From Allobacillus salarius (GTDB lineage: Bacteria; Bacillota; Bacilli; Bacillales; Alkalibacillaceae): a stretch of 64,000 bases of DNA. The stretch is from contig NZ_VMHE01000006.1 in the NCBI RefSeq assembly GCF_007559425.1, forward strand, positions 1 through 64,000, in the 5' to 3' direction. Position 1 is the first letter of the stretch, and every line of letters starts with the position of its first letter. The notes beneath the pieces were generated by a model, which saw only the letters and a list, made by a program, of their open reading frames with translations, did no database searches and was not told the origin of the DNA. This document shows, in pieces, positions 52,429 through 61,560 of the stretch. Position numbers and translations under genes: made by a program.

Positions 52429-53820
52429 ATGGATTACCGCATTGAACGAGATACAATAGGAGAAATGAAAGTTCCGAGTGATAAGTATTGGGGAGCACAA
52501 ACTCAGCGTAGTTTTCAAAACTTCCCTATTGGAGATGAAAAAATGCCTGTTGAGATTATCAACGGCTTTGCAATTTTGAAAAAAAGTGCTGCTCGTGCCA
52601 ACGCACAGCTAGGGTTGCTTGATCCCGTGAAAGCTGATGCGATTGCACACGCTGCAGATCGAATTTTAAGCGGAGAATTGACTGAGCATTTCCCGTTAGT
52701 CGTTTGGCAGACAGGTAGTGGAACTCAGTCAAATATGAACGTAAACGAAGTCATTGCCTACGTTGGAAACGAGTGGCTTGAACAGCAAGGTAAAGAAGTT
52801 CGACTACACCCGAATGATGACGTCAACAAGTCACAAAGTTCTAACGATACGTATCCAACAGCATTGCATATTGCGGCAGTTAAAAAAGTTGAAGAGCATG
52901 TTCTGCCTGCACTTCAGCAAATTAAGCAAACGACGAAGCAAAAGTCTTATGAATATATGGACCTTGTCAAAATTGGACGAACGCACTTACAAGATGCAAC
53001 ACCGATTACACTTGGTCAAGAGATCAGTGGTTGGTTCCGCATGCTCGAAAAAACGGAATCTATGATTGTTGATTCATTAAAATACGTTCGTGAAATTGCA
53101 CTTGGTGGTACAGCAGTCGGTACAGGAATTAATGCACATGCTGATTTCGCTGATGTCGTTGCTCAAAAAATCAATGAGGAAACAAATGGTCAGTTCGTTT
53201 CTGCGAAAAACAAATTCCATGCATTGACGAGTCATGATGAATTAGTTCATACACACGGCGCATTAAAAGGTCTTGCGGCCGACTTAATGAAAATTGCTAA
53301 CGATGTCCGTTGGCTAGCAAGTGGACCGCGTTCTGGTATCGGTGAAATTACAATCCCAGCAAACGAGCCTGGAAGTTCCATCATGCCAGGGAAAGTTAAT
53401 CCAACTCAGGCTGAAGCATTAACGATGGTAACCGTTCAGGTGATGGGGAATGACACGGCAATTGGTGTTGCTGCGAGCCAAGGAAACTTTGAATTGAATG
53501 TGTACAAGCCTGTGATTGCTTATAACTTCTTGCAATCTTGTCAGCTCCTTGCCGATAGTATGATCTCATTCGATGAGCGCTGCTTAGCAGGTCTCGAGCC
53601 TGACCATGAAAAAATTGAGCAGTTCCTGAATGACTCACTCATGCTCGTAACAGCACTGAATCCACATATTGGATATGAAAATGCTGCAAAAATTGCGAAA
53701 AACGCACACGAAAAAGGATTAACCTTAAAAGAGTCTGCCGTTGAGACTGGCATTCTTTCTGAGGAAGAATTCGAACGCTTAGTTAAACCAGAAGAAATGA
53801 CGAAGCCGAACGTTAAATAA
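52429..53820 (+). CDS. fumC: Class II fumarate hydratase
   Basis: 463 residues. [16 protein letters not shown], the substrate loop [18 protein letters not shown], the B-site region [19 protein letters not shown], and the superfamily signature [16 protein letters not shown] (about 318-333) are all present. It interconverts fumarate and malate in the TCA cycle without an iron-sulfur cluster. GAGGAGG precedes ATG 52429. Monocistronic by spacing. Confidence 0.97.
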   Translation: MDYRIERDTIGEMKVPSDKYWGAQTQRSFQNFPIGDEKMPVEIINGFAILKKSAARANAQLGLLDPVKADAIAHAADRILSGELTEHFPLVVWQTGSGTQSNMNVNEVIAYVGNEWLEQQGKEVRLHPNDDVNKSQSSNDTYPTALHIAAVKKVEEHVLPALQQIKQTTKQKSYEYMDLVKIGRTHLQDATPITLGQEISGWFRMLEKTESMIVDSLKYVREIALGGTAVGTGINAHADFADVVAQKINEETNGQFVSAKNKFHALTSHDELVHTHGALKGLAADLMKIANDVRWLASGPRSGIGEITIPANEPGSSIMPGKVNPTQAEALTMVTVQVMGNDTAIGVAASQGNFELNVYKPVIAYNFLQSCQLLADSMISFDERCLAGLEPDHEKIEQFLNDSLMLVTALNPHIGYENAAKIAKNAHEKGLTLKESAVETGILSEEEFERLVKPEEMTKPNVK

Positions 53821-53849
53821 GCTAACAATATTTACCGTTTATTTTTACT

Positions 53850-53856
53850 CATATTA
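53850..53856 (+). promoter_or_regulatory. Possible sigma-G -10 element of SASP gene
   Basis: CATATTA (53850-53856) fits the sigma-G -10 (CATnnTA) and lies 47 bp before the start; a -35-like CAATA is 19 bp upstream, a little far. Moderate support only. Confidence 0.45.
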
Positions 53857-53902
53857 TTTTGCCCTCCTGAAGAAACTAGAGATACACAGGAGGTGAATGA
53901 CA

Positions 53903-54112
53903 ATGGCTTCTAACCAAGGAAATAATTCTAACCAATTAGTCGTACCTGGTGTTGCCCAAGCTTTAGACCAAATGAAGGTAGAGATTGCCCAAGAATTTGG
54001 TGTACAGCTTGGTCCTGACTCCACTTCACGTTCCAACGGTTCTGTTGGTGGTGAAATCACTAAGCGCCTAGTTCAAATGGCTGAACAACAACTAGGTGGA
54101 GGATCTAAATAA
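53903..54112 (+). CDS. Alpha/beta-type small acid-soluble spore protein
   Basis: 69 residues in the canonical form: Asn/Gln-rich start [17 protein letters not shown], helix 1 [17 protein letters not shown] with the Gpr protease site (Glu-Ile-Ala), then [29 protein letters not shown]. Coats spore DNA in the A-like form and protects it against UV. AGGAGG (53888-53893) is better spaced to ATG 53903 than to ATG 53897. In B. subtilis sspB lies in the equivalent neighbourhood next to yheE/yheF. Confidence 0.95.
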   Translation: MASNQGNNSNQLVVPGVAQALDQMKVEIAQEFGVQLGPDSTSRSNGSVGGEITKRLVQMAEQQLGGGSK

Positions 54113-54124
54113 TCACACAAACAA

Positions 54125-54158
54125 TAGAGGGTCATGAATACATGACCCTCTTCATTTA
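54125..54158 (+). terminator. Terminator after SASP gene
   Basis: GAGGGTCATG / CATGACCCTC (54127-54136, 54141-54150) with a 4-base loop; T-rich but interrupted tail. Confidence 0.85.
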
Positions 54159-54168
54159 TACATATTGC

Positions 54169-54525
54169 TTATTCAGATTCACTTTCTTCTCCAGGAGTTG
54201 GGAAAGGCGCATCATTTTCGAGAATTGCATGAGCTTCGGTAATTTGATTCCTTTCACCCCGTATATAGCCACCGGCCATTCCTTCATTAATCATTCGATC
54301 AACATCGAGATCATAAGCGCTACGACCTTCATTTTCCAGATCGAGCGTATACTGTTCTGCATCCATTGAGCTGTCAGCAGCAATTTCCTGATTGTAAGAT
54401 GGTACCTCATCAGGCATATCGCGATAATTAATACCATCTTCACTTCGGTCGGCCTCCGTTACACCGTCTAAATTTAAATCGTGAGCTTTTCGTATCGTCA
54501 ATTTTTTTCGTTGTTTTTTTGACAT
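54169..54525 (-). CDS. Acidic hydrophilic protein of unknown function, 118 residues
   Basis: Starts MSKKQRKKLTIRKAHDLNLDG: a basic N-terminus followed by a strongly acidic, probably disordered body (DRSEDGINYRDMPDEVP, MDAEQYTLDLENEGRSAYDLDVDRM) and a short GMAGGYIRGERNQITEAHAIL segment. GGAGGG is 5-7 bases upstream of ATG 54525. No membrane helix or signal. I do not recognise the family. Its position next to a SASP gene, convergent to it, suggests a spore-related role, but no sigma-G site is seen. Confidence 0.7.
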   Translation of the reverse strand: MSKKQRKKLTIRKAHDLNLDGVTEADRSEDGINYRDMPDEVPSYNQEIAADSSMDAEQYTLDLENEGRSAYDLDVDRMINEGMAGGYIRGERNQITEAHAILENDAPFPTPGEESESE

Positions 54526-54738
54526 GAATCATCCCTCCTCATCCATTATCTTTTGATTTAACGGACAGAACATACCGCAAGCTTACTGGAAAAACAGTAT
54601 GAAGTTTGTGCTTAAACAGGTACTGAAAGGGAATGTAGTGATATGAAGGGTATGTGCCAACTAACGTTCATAAAAGCTTTAAATGAAGTATTTTATATAT
54701 AAAAATTTACTCTCAATTTCAAGAAGGGGTCTTCAATC

Positions 54739-55875
54739 ATGAATTTTTTGATCTTATCTCTCATCATGATTTTCATTGGAGCATTGATTGGTGGCGTGAC
54801 AAATTTATTAGCGATTCGGATGCTTTTTCGTCCATATACTGCAAAATATCTTGGGAAATGGAAAGTACCGTTTACGCCTGGTTTAATTCCAAAGCGTCAA
54901 GATGAATTAGCGAATCAACTTGGTCGATTAGTGACAAATTATTTAGTGACGACAGCATCCATTCAATCCAAGTTAAGAGAGCCAATTTATCAAGAACAAC
55001 TGGAAAAATTTTTGCGACGAAATTGGCAAGAAATGAATGAACAAAAACTGACTTTACATCAATTGATAAATAAAACAGGATTTTCTCTAACGGAGGATCA
55101 AATTGCAGAATCGCTTAAACAGTCTTTGGGTAAACGACTGACGACACTATATCAAAAAAATAGACATAATCAAGTCAAGGAGTATATCAGTGAAGCTGTT
55201 GATGAACAGGCTTTACAATTAATCCCACAAATCAGAATGCACTTATTAAGAAATGTTGAACAATACATTCAAAGCATAGAAGGAAAGCATCAACTATCTC
55301 AATTTGCTGATCGGTTTTTACGTGAAAAAGGATTTTTAGGAAGGATGGTCGTTCAATACTTGGGGGAGAAACGAATTAGTGAAAAACTGTTACCTTCCAT
55401 CTTGCAAGTCCTGCAATCCGGCGAACTGGAGGAAACAGTAGATCGCCTACTAACAAAAGAATGGCAGCAAATAAAGCAATATGATCTACAAACGATTCAA
55501 GAAAAGATATTCCCGCATTTTGATGAAAAACAGGTCGCCCAAAAGATCGTCGAGGCCATCGATGTGAATAAACAGATTAATCGTCCACTTTCGGACATCC
55601 TTGATCCTTATGGGGAACGTATTGAAAAAGCAGTTATTCCTCAAATCGCAAAGCAAACGATTGATTCTTTAGCGACACGGTTGCCACGTATGATGAAACA
55701 TCTGAATTTGGCTGGACTTGTTGAAAATGAAGTGAAAAATTTTGAAATCCAAAAGCTTGAAGGCATGTTAATCGAAATTACAAAAAGAGAGTTAAAGATG
55801 ATTACGTATCTCGGAGCATTATTAGGAGGTGCGATTGGTTTCTTCCAAGCCATTCTCGTGTCAATCATCGGATGA
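54739..55875 (+). CDS. yheB: DUF445 membrane protein YheB
   Basis: 378 residues (B. subtilis YheB has 377). An N-terminal helix with LIMIFIGALIGGVTNLLAIRMLFRPY, a long amphipathic helical body, and a C-terminal helix YLGALLGGAIGFFQAILVSIIG. DUF445 (UPF0754) function is unknown. AGAAGGGG precedes ATG 54739. Followed after 82 bp by yheA as in B. subtilis. Confidence 0.9.
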   Translation: MNFLILSLIMIFIGALIGGVTNLLAIRMLFRPYTAKYLGKWKVPFTPGLIPKRQDELANQLGRLVTNYLVTTASIQSKLREPIYQEQLEKFLRRNWQEMNEQKLTLHQLINKTGFSLTEDQIAESLKQSLGKRLTTLYQKNRHNQVKEYISEAVDEQALQLIPQIRMHLLRNVEQYIQSIEGKHQLSQFADRFLREKGFLGRMVVQYLGEKRISEKLLPSILQVLQSGELEETVDRLLTKEWQQIKQYDLQTIQEKIFPHFDEKQVAQKIVEAIDVNKQINRPLSDILDPYGERIEKAVIPQIAKQTIDSLATRLPRMMKHLNLAGLVENEVKNFEIQKLEGMLIEITKRELKMITYLGALLGGAIGFFQAILVSIIG

Positions 55876-55957
55876 TGACCTATTCCTATACAGTGAAGAT
55901 GATTTTTGTTACAGTTAAAAGAGTCAAAAAAGGCATGAAAATTGAGGAGGAATCATT

Positions 55958-56317
55958 GTGGCAAATATTTATGATTTAGCTTATGACTTAGAAAAGGGCT
56001 TGAGAAACAGCCAGGAATTTCAACAGTTGAAAGAAGCGTATGATAAAGTAATGAACGATCCATCCGCTAAGCAAATGTTCGATAACTTCCGCGAAACTCA
56101 ATTAGACTTGCAACAAAAGCAAATGCAAGGTGAAGAAATTTCAGAAGAAGAAGTTGAAAAAGCGAGACAAGTCGTTGAGCTAGTTCAACAAAATGAAGAT
56201 ATTAACAAATTGATGGAAGAAGAACAGCGTTTGAACACAGTTATTTCTGACATCAGCCAAATTATTACGAAACCATTAGAAGAGCTTTACGGTTCAGACA
56301 ATAATGATGTTCAGTAA
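55958..56317 (+). CDS. yheA: YlbF/YmcA family protein YheA
   Basis: 119 residues, all helical, starting at GTG 55958 with GAGGAGG. IYDLAYDLEKGLRNSQEFQQL is typical of YheA (UPF0342). Paralogues YlbF and YmcA form a complex that controls RNase Y activity; YheA itself has no firm role. Order yheB-yheA as in B. subtilis. Confidence 0.92.
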   Translation: MANIYDLAYDLEKGLRNSQEFQQLKEAYDKVMNDPSAKQMFDNFRETQLDLQQKQMQGEEISEEEVEKARQVVELVQQNEDINKLMEEEQRLNTVISDISQIITKPLEELYGSDNNDVQ

Positions 56318-56320
56318 ACG

Positions 56321-56365
56321 AAAAAGACCCCAAGCGATATGAAAACGTTTGAGGTCTTTTTTATA
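56321..56365 (+). terminator. Terminator after yheA
   Basis: AAAAAGACC...CAAGCG pairs with CGTTTG.GGTCTTTTTT (56321-56335, 56346-56362) with small mismatches. Confidence 0.85.
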
Positions 56366-56385
56366 ATGAATGACGTTGTGTCGCA

Positions 56386-56571
56386 TTAACGGTGAAACAA
56401 CAAAAGGCGTCCATCAGGTGATACGAGACGATGAGTAATATCAGCATGTCCGCTTTCACTTAATTTTTCCTTCCCCATGGTCGTTGCCGCTTCATCATTT
56501 TCCGCTTCAAATGATTCATTTAATAACGCTTCTCCAGTCTTCGAATAGACAGTCAAAAAATATGTTTTCAT
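56386..56571 (-). CDS. yhzC: YhzC-like small protein
   Basis: 61 residues, starting MKTYFLTVYSKTGEALLNES and ending VSPDGRLLLFHR, the pattern of the YhzC-like family of Bacillaceae. Predicted as a small beta/alpha cytosolic protein; no known role. GGAGGG upstream of the ATG on the minus strand. Confidence 0.8.
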   Translation of the reverse strand: MKTYFLTVYSKTGEALLNESFEAENDEAATTMGKEKLSESGHADITHRLVSPDGRLLLFHR

Positions 56572-56724
56572 GTCATTTTCCCTCCACTTGTGTACCCATT
56601 TACTTTTAACTATATGGATTTTTGATCATTTTGTAAATAGTGAATACTTATTCACTAATAACCGAACGTGCATTCGTGTTATTTTTCTGCTAAAATGGAA
56701 ATAAGAAAATGAGGAGGTTATCTG

Positions 56725-57960
56725 ATGAAACCAACCATTCGTTTTATTCATGCTGCAGATTTGCATCTAGACAGTCCTTATGTCGGTATGCAACACTTGC
56801 CTGAATCTATTTTTAAAGACGTCAAAGAAAGTACATTGTTGGCATATAACCGTTTAATCGAATTAGCTATAGAAGAAAAGGTCGATTTTGTTTTATTTGT
56901 TGGAGATTTATTTGATCAGCAATCGACTTCGATCAAATCAGTCATTACGTTAAAAAGAGGCCTAGAGAAATTGAAAGAGCATAGTATTTCTGCTTATATC
57001 AGTTATGGAAATCATGACTTCGGTATGGGCGATAAGGTTGATTTAACATTTCCAGATAATACATACGTTTTTCAGTCAGAAGAGATACAACGATATCCGT
57101 TTCATAAAAACGGCGAAGAAGTCGCGCAAATTTACGGCTTCAGCTACGAAAAACGAGCGGTCAAAAAGAAAATGGTTCGTGAATTCAACTTCGATCGTCC
57201 GGATGTATATCAAATTGGAACGTTACATGGAAGCATTCAATCCAATACAGATCACGATGTTTATGCGCCTTTCCAATTAGAAGACTTTGAAAAGCACGAA
57301 GCCGATTATTGGGCGCTTGGCCATATCCATAAGCGTGAAATTCTTTCGGAAAATCCATACATCATTTATCCGGGTAATATTCAAGGTCGGCATATTAATG
57401 AACCAGGCGAAAAGGGTTGTTATATAGTCGAGATGAGTCCACATCAAACTGAGGTTGAATTTCATGCGTTACAAGAAATCATCTTTGAACAACGAACAAT
57501 AAATAATTCCGAAGCAAACAACTTAGAAGAGCTAACAGAAGAGCTATTTCGTATGAAGGAAAGCTGGCGAAACTCTTCTCATAAATATATTATTCGACTT
57601 CATTTACATTTACCGGAAACATTCACATCCACCGTTGAGCAGTCACAAATTGATGAATTGCTTGAGCTACTGAATGAACAAGAAGATACGGAAAGGGATT
57701 GGGTTTGGATCCAAACCATTTATTGGTCAGTTGATTGGAATTATGATCGAGATGAAATGAAAGCGTCTAGTCAATTTATTGGTGAAGTATTACAAGCAAT
57801 AGACGATGATGAAGACCCTATTCGACATTTAGAAATGTTAGCGAACAATCGGGTTGTCAAAAAACATGTAGAGCCGTTTACGAAAGAAACTTTGGATGAG
57901 ATGAAAGCAGAGGCGGAGCAAATGATTGTAAAAGAACTCATTAAAGATGGTGAATCCTAA
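56725..57960 (+). CDS. yhaO: DNA repair exonuclease, YhaO (SbcD/Mre11-like)
   Basis: 411 residues. Metallophosphoesterase motifs in order: FIHAADLHLDSP, VLFVGDLFD, SYGNHDFG, IGTLHGS, ALGHIHKRE, YPGNIQGRHINE. The C-terminal part is the YhaO-type capping region. Works with the SMC-like YhaN as a Mre11-Rad50-type complex; yhaN starts within the stop codon (TAATG). GAGGAGG precedes ATG 56725. Confidence 0.93.
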   Translation: MKPTIRFIHAADLHLDSPYVGMQHLPESIFKDVKESTLLAYNRLIELAIEEKVDFVLFVGDLFDQQSTSIKSVITLKRGLEKLKEHSISAYISYGNHDFGMGDKVDLTFPDNTYVFQSEEIQRYPFHKNGEEVAQIYGFSYEKRAVKKKMVREFNFDRPDVYQIGTLHGSIQSNTDHDVYAPFQLEDFEKHEADYWALGHIHKREILSENPYIIYPGNIQGRHINEPGEKGCYIVEMSPHQTEVEFHALQEIIFEQRTINNSEANNLEELTEELFRMKESWRNSSHKYIIRLHLHLPETFTSTVEQSQIDELLELLNEQEDTERDWVWIQTIYWSVDWNYDRDEMKASSQFIGEVLQAIDDDEDPIRHLEMLANNRVVKKHVEPFTKETLDEMKAEAEQMIVKELIKDGES

Positions 57961-60947
57961 TGCAAATAAACAAATTGGAAATCGTTTCTTTTGGGAAATG
58001 GAATCGAAAAACCATCCACCTACACGAAGGTATGAATATTATTTGTGGACCAAATGAATCAGGAAAAACATCGGTCCGTATGTTCGTTATGTATATATTG
58101 TTTGGCCTTGAGAAAGAGGTTCGAGAACGATTCATATCCAAATTGGATGGACAACTTGGGGGAAGAATCCACCTTGTTCACAATGGAGAAGAATGGACTA
58201 TCGAACGATTTTTGCATCGTCACCGTGGCCAAGCTGTTCTCTATCGAGGTGGAGAACGTGTGACAGAGGATGAAACGAAACAATTTTATAAAGGAATGGA
58301 CAGTAATTTATTTGCATCCATATTTTCTTTTCAAGCTCGTGATTTACAAGCCATCCGAGAGAAGAAAGCAGATGAAGTCGGGAAAGTGTTGTTTAATTTA
58401 GGACTAACAGGATCAGATCGAATCGTCACTTTAGAAAATAGTTTAGAGAAAAAAGCGGGAGAACTATTCAAAAAGTCAGGGCGAAAACCTTTATTGAACG
58501 TAAAAATTAGCGAGTTAAAAGAAATACTTAAAAAAATTGATGAAGTAAAAGCGGATGAAGAAGCTCATCAATTACTCAAAGAAACATTGAGGCATACTGA
58601 AGAGGAGCTTTTGACGTATGAACAAGAGCAAAAAACATTACAGGAATCTATACGTCATCATGAGAAACTCGATTCATTAAAAACCCAAATCATAAGTCAC
58701 CAACGCTTATCGGAGGACTTGAAAAATGAGTCATGGATTGAAGGTTTTCCGCCAGATGCGAAAAGTAAGTATGATCAATATAAATCCGAAGAGTTAAAGT
58801 TTAAGGAACAAAAAAATATGCATTTGGCTCGTATTGAGCGATTGCAGTCGGAAAAAGAAACGCTTCAAAACCAGTCCAAGCAAGCCGAATATCCTTTGTC
58901 GATTGATTCAATTGAGAAGTTAGTTGGTGAATCAAAGCAGCTTGAACATTCGTTAACAGAGCTCGATGAAAATTTACGTAAAGAATACGAGCAGTTCAAT
59001 CGATATATGAATCAAGCAGGATTATCTTATAGTCCTGATGAAGTAATCCGTATAGATAGTAATGATTACACCGGCGAAATGTGGAAAGATTTAGCTAAAG
59101 AACAAGAAGAATTAACCGGGAAACTAGCGGATCAACAGCTTAAGAAGCGAACATATGAAGAAGAAGTGACAGAATTAGAAGGGCTTTTAAATAGCACTAC
59201 GAAAAAACAATTACCACGTGATGAAAAAATTGATTTAGAGCAACAACGAGATGCACTGAAAGCAAACCAATCTGCAAGTGAATGGAAAAAACAGCTCGAA
59301 GAAGAAAAGAAAAAACAATCAAGCGAATTGGAAGCCAGCAAGCAATTGTTTAAGAAAGTGACTTGGGGGGTTCCAGTTGTCACTGGAATATTGCTCGTAC
59401 TCTTTTTAGCATTTTTATTCGAAGGTAATAACAGTGACTGGTTTATTGTCGTTGTATTGTTTAGTATCGGTGTAGTAGGTGGTTTAGTCGGTTTCAATCA
59501 ATCAAAGAAAACAACTACTAGATTAAAGCAACTGCAAGAAGACCAAAGTGACGTGTCGAATCAAACGGATCCAGAACAATTGAAAAACATCGAACTTACA
59601 CTTATTGATCAAGATGAGATCGCAAAAAAGGCAAATCAATTGGAAACGAAATTGGAATACGCTAAAAATAATCTAAAGGAATCGATGATTGAACAAGATT
59701 ATTTGAACCATCGAATGGAACAATTAGAGAAAAAACGTGATGAGGAAATGAATCGATTTCCATTTTTATCGTCAACAAATATTTCGTTTTGGCCAAGTCT
59801 TTACCAAACCATTACTCAAGCAAAAGAACTAGCGGAGTTAATAAAAAAACTAGAAGAGAAGAAGCAAGACCAGGAAGCTCAATTAAATGAAAATCGTAAA
59901 GTTGCTCAATCCGTTCTTGTCCTATATGAATCGCAATCAGATGAGCGTTCCATCTGGGAACAGGTGCAAAATCATCTTACACGTGAAAAAGATAACGAAA
60001 AAACACTTGAGCGAATTCATAACGATCTCTTAGAATTGCAACAGGAATTAAAGGATTTGCATGCACGCTTTGAACCACATGCTGATGAATGGAAAACCTT
60101 ATTAGAACGGGCTAATGCCGAAGATGAGGCTACATTCATTCAGAGCGTCACACAACATCAAGAATATATGAACAAACTACAAAAAAGAGAAGAAGCTTAT
60201 GAATTTGTTTATCAAACTTTTTCTGAACAAACGGATAAGATTTTACGAACCGACCATGCATGGGATAAAATTGAAGAAGATTTACGGTATGAGTCGATGC
60301 GCTTGGAAGAAATCCGTGATATAATCAACGAGTTATTAAATCGACGAGCGGAATTAACGGCGCAAATCAAGCAATTAGAAGAAGATGGTGAGTTATCTGA
60401 TTTAATCCATCAAAAATCTATGCTTGTGGAAGAAATAAGAAGACGCTCGAAAGAATGGGCTACCTATCGGCTGGCTTACAGCTATTTAAAAGAAACAAAA
60501 GATCGTTATCAAAATGTTTATTTTCCGGGAATCATGAAAGATACGAGTGACAACTTCTCTGTACTCACTGGAAACAAATATGTAGAAGTACAGTTTTCAT
60601 CAGAGTCAGAAACGATTAATGTTTGTGACCATGATGGCGAATGGTATCAAGTAGGTCAATTATCTGAAGGCACGGCAGACCAGTTATATATTGCTTTGCG
60701 ACTTGCATTGAGTAAAGCATTACATGCATCAACATCTTTGCCTTTCTTATTGGATGATGCTTTCGTAAATTTTGACCAACAAAGAAAACAACATATGTTT
60801 TCACTTCTGGAAAAACAGTCATTAGAACATCAAATCATTTACTTTACGTGTGAAGCAAATGATTCAAACGAAAAAATCGAAGCGAACCGTATTGACTTGA
60901 CGGCTCAAGAACGAAGTCAGAATGGGCATGTAGAATTGCTCACATAA
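57960..60947 (+). CDS. yhaN: SMC/Rad50-like ATPase YhaN with hinge membrane helices
   Basis: 995 residues. Walker A GPNESGKTSVR near residue 30, long coiled-coils, and the C-terminal LSEGTADQLYIALRLALSK signature with FLLDDAFVNFD as Walker B/D-loop. Between the coiled-coil arms, about residues 471-489 and 493-512, two hydrophobic helices (TGILLVLFLAFLF and WFIVVVLFSIGVVGGL) replace the Zn hook of Rad50, so the complex could be tied to the membrane; YhaN of B. subtilis also has such a segment. Coupled to yhaO. Confidence 0.92.
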   Translation: MQINKLEIVSFGKWNRKTIHLHEGMNIICGPNESGKTSVRMFVMYILFGLEKEVRERFISKLDGQLGGRIHLVHNGEEWTIERFLHRHRGQAVLYRGGERVTEDETKQFYKGMDSNLFASIFSFQARDLQAIREKKADEVGKVLFNLGLTGSDRIVTLENSLEKKAGELFKKSGRKPLLNVKISELKEILKKIDEVKADEEAHQLLKETLRHTEEELLTYEQEQKTLQESIRHHEKLDSLKTQIISHQRLSEDLKNESWIEGFPPDAKSKYDQYKSEELKFKEQKNMHLARIERLQSEKETLQNQSKQAEYPLSIDSIEKLVGESKQLEHSLTELDENLRKEYEQFNRYMNQAGLSYSPDEVIRIDSNDYTGEMWKDLAKEQEELTGKLADQQLKKRTYEEEVTELEGLLNSTTKKQLPRDEKIDLEQQRDALKANQSASEWKKQLEEEKKKQSSELEASKQLFKKVTWGVPVVTGILLVLFLAFLFEGNNSDWFIVVVLFSIGVVGGLVGFNQSKKTTTRLKQLQEDQSDVSNQTDPEQLKNIELTLIDQDEIAKKANQLETKLEYAKNNLKESMIEQDYLNHRMEQLEKKRDEEMNRFPFLSSTNISFWPSLYQTITQAKELAELIKKLEEKKQDQEAQLNENRKVAQSVLVLYESQSDERSIWEQVQNHLTREKDNEKTLERIHNDLLELQQELKDLHARFEPHADEWKTLLERANAEDEATFIQSVTQHQEYMNKLQKREEAYEFVYQTFSEQTDKILRTDHAWDKIEEDLRYESMRLEEIRDIINELLNRRAELTAQIKQLEEDGELSDLIHQKSMLVEEIRRRSKEWATYRLAYSYLKETKDRYQNVYFPGIMKDTSDNFSVLTGNKYVEVQFSSESETINVCDHDGEWYQVGQLSEGTADQLYIALRLALSKALHASTSLPFLLDDAFVNFDQQRKQHMFSLLEKQSLEHQIIYFTCEANDSNEKIEANRIDLTAQERSQNGHVELLT

Positions 60948-60978
60948 GGTTTAGAAGTGAAGGTCGGGAGGGTGTACG

Positions 60979-61536
60979 TTGACAGATGATCGCCAAACCA
61001 ATCAAGATTGGAACAATTATGAAGAGCTCATTGAACGATATATCCAAGTTATTGCTAAAAACATGAATTTATATGGAATTACACCGTCTGTCGGTCGATT
61101 GTATGGAACCTTGTATTTTGCGGATGAGCCGATGACGCTTGATCAAATGAGAGATGCGCTATTAATGAGTAAAACGAGTATGTCAACGGGTGTGAAGGCA
61201 TTAGCAGATATGAAAATGGTCACACCGACTTTTCGTAAAGGCATTCGCAAAGATCTCTATCAGACTGAAAAAGATTGGTATAAATCATTTACTTCCTTAT
61301 TTACGACAAAATGGCGTAGGCAAACTGAAAACAACCTTGAAGAAGCAGAAGAAACGATACGGCAGTTGGAAGATCTTCAAGAAAAAACGACTGACCCAAC
61401 ATTAAAAGAAAAGATTCAGTCAGACATTCAAAAGCTAGAGTACTCGTATGAATATTATGAGTGGCTCATTCGCTTAGTCCGTGTCGTGGAAACAGGTGAA
61501 ATTTTTGACTATGTGCCAAGAAAACCGAGAAAGTAA
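60979..61536 (+). CDS. GbsR/MarR family transcriptional regulator
   Basis: 185 residues, start TTG 60979 after GGGAGGGTG. Winged-helix region LYGITPSVGRLYGTLYFADEPMTLDQMRDALLMSKTSMSTGVKAL is characteristic of the GbsR group; RKGIRKDLY and a long C-terminal helical part follow with VVETGEIFDYVPR. GbsR, OpcR and YvaV control glycine-betaine synthesis and osmolyte uptake and sense choline. No osmolyte gene is adjacent; the gene lies between yhaN and yhaM, where B. subtilis has no regulator. Target unknown. Confidence 0.9.
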   Translation: MTDDRQTNQDWNNYEELIERYIQVIAKNMNLYGITPSVGRLYGTLYFADEPMTLDQMRDALLMSKTSMSTGVKALADMKMVTPTFRKGIRKDLYQTEKDWYKSFTSLFTTKWRRQTENNLEEAEETIRQLEDLQEKTTDPTLKEKIQSDIQKLEYSYEYYEWLIRLVRVVETGEIFDYVPRKPRK

Positions 61537-61560
61537 GTGATGCAAAAGGGGGATGAATAC

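Noticed and set aside
54142..54369. 75-codon plus-strand frame opposite the acidic protein gene
   Set aside because: Hydrophobic antisense composition, overlaps the SASP terminator and has no binding site; the minus-strand frame is better supported.
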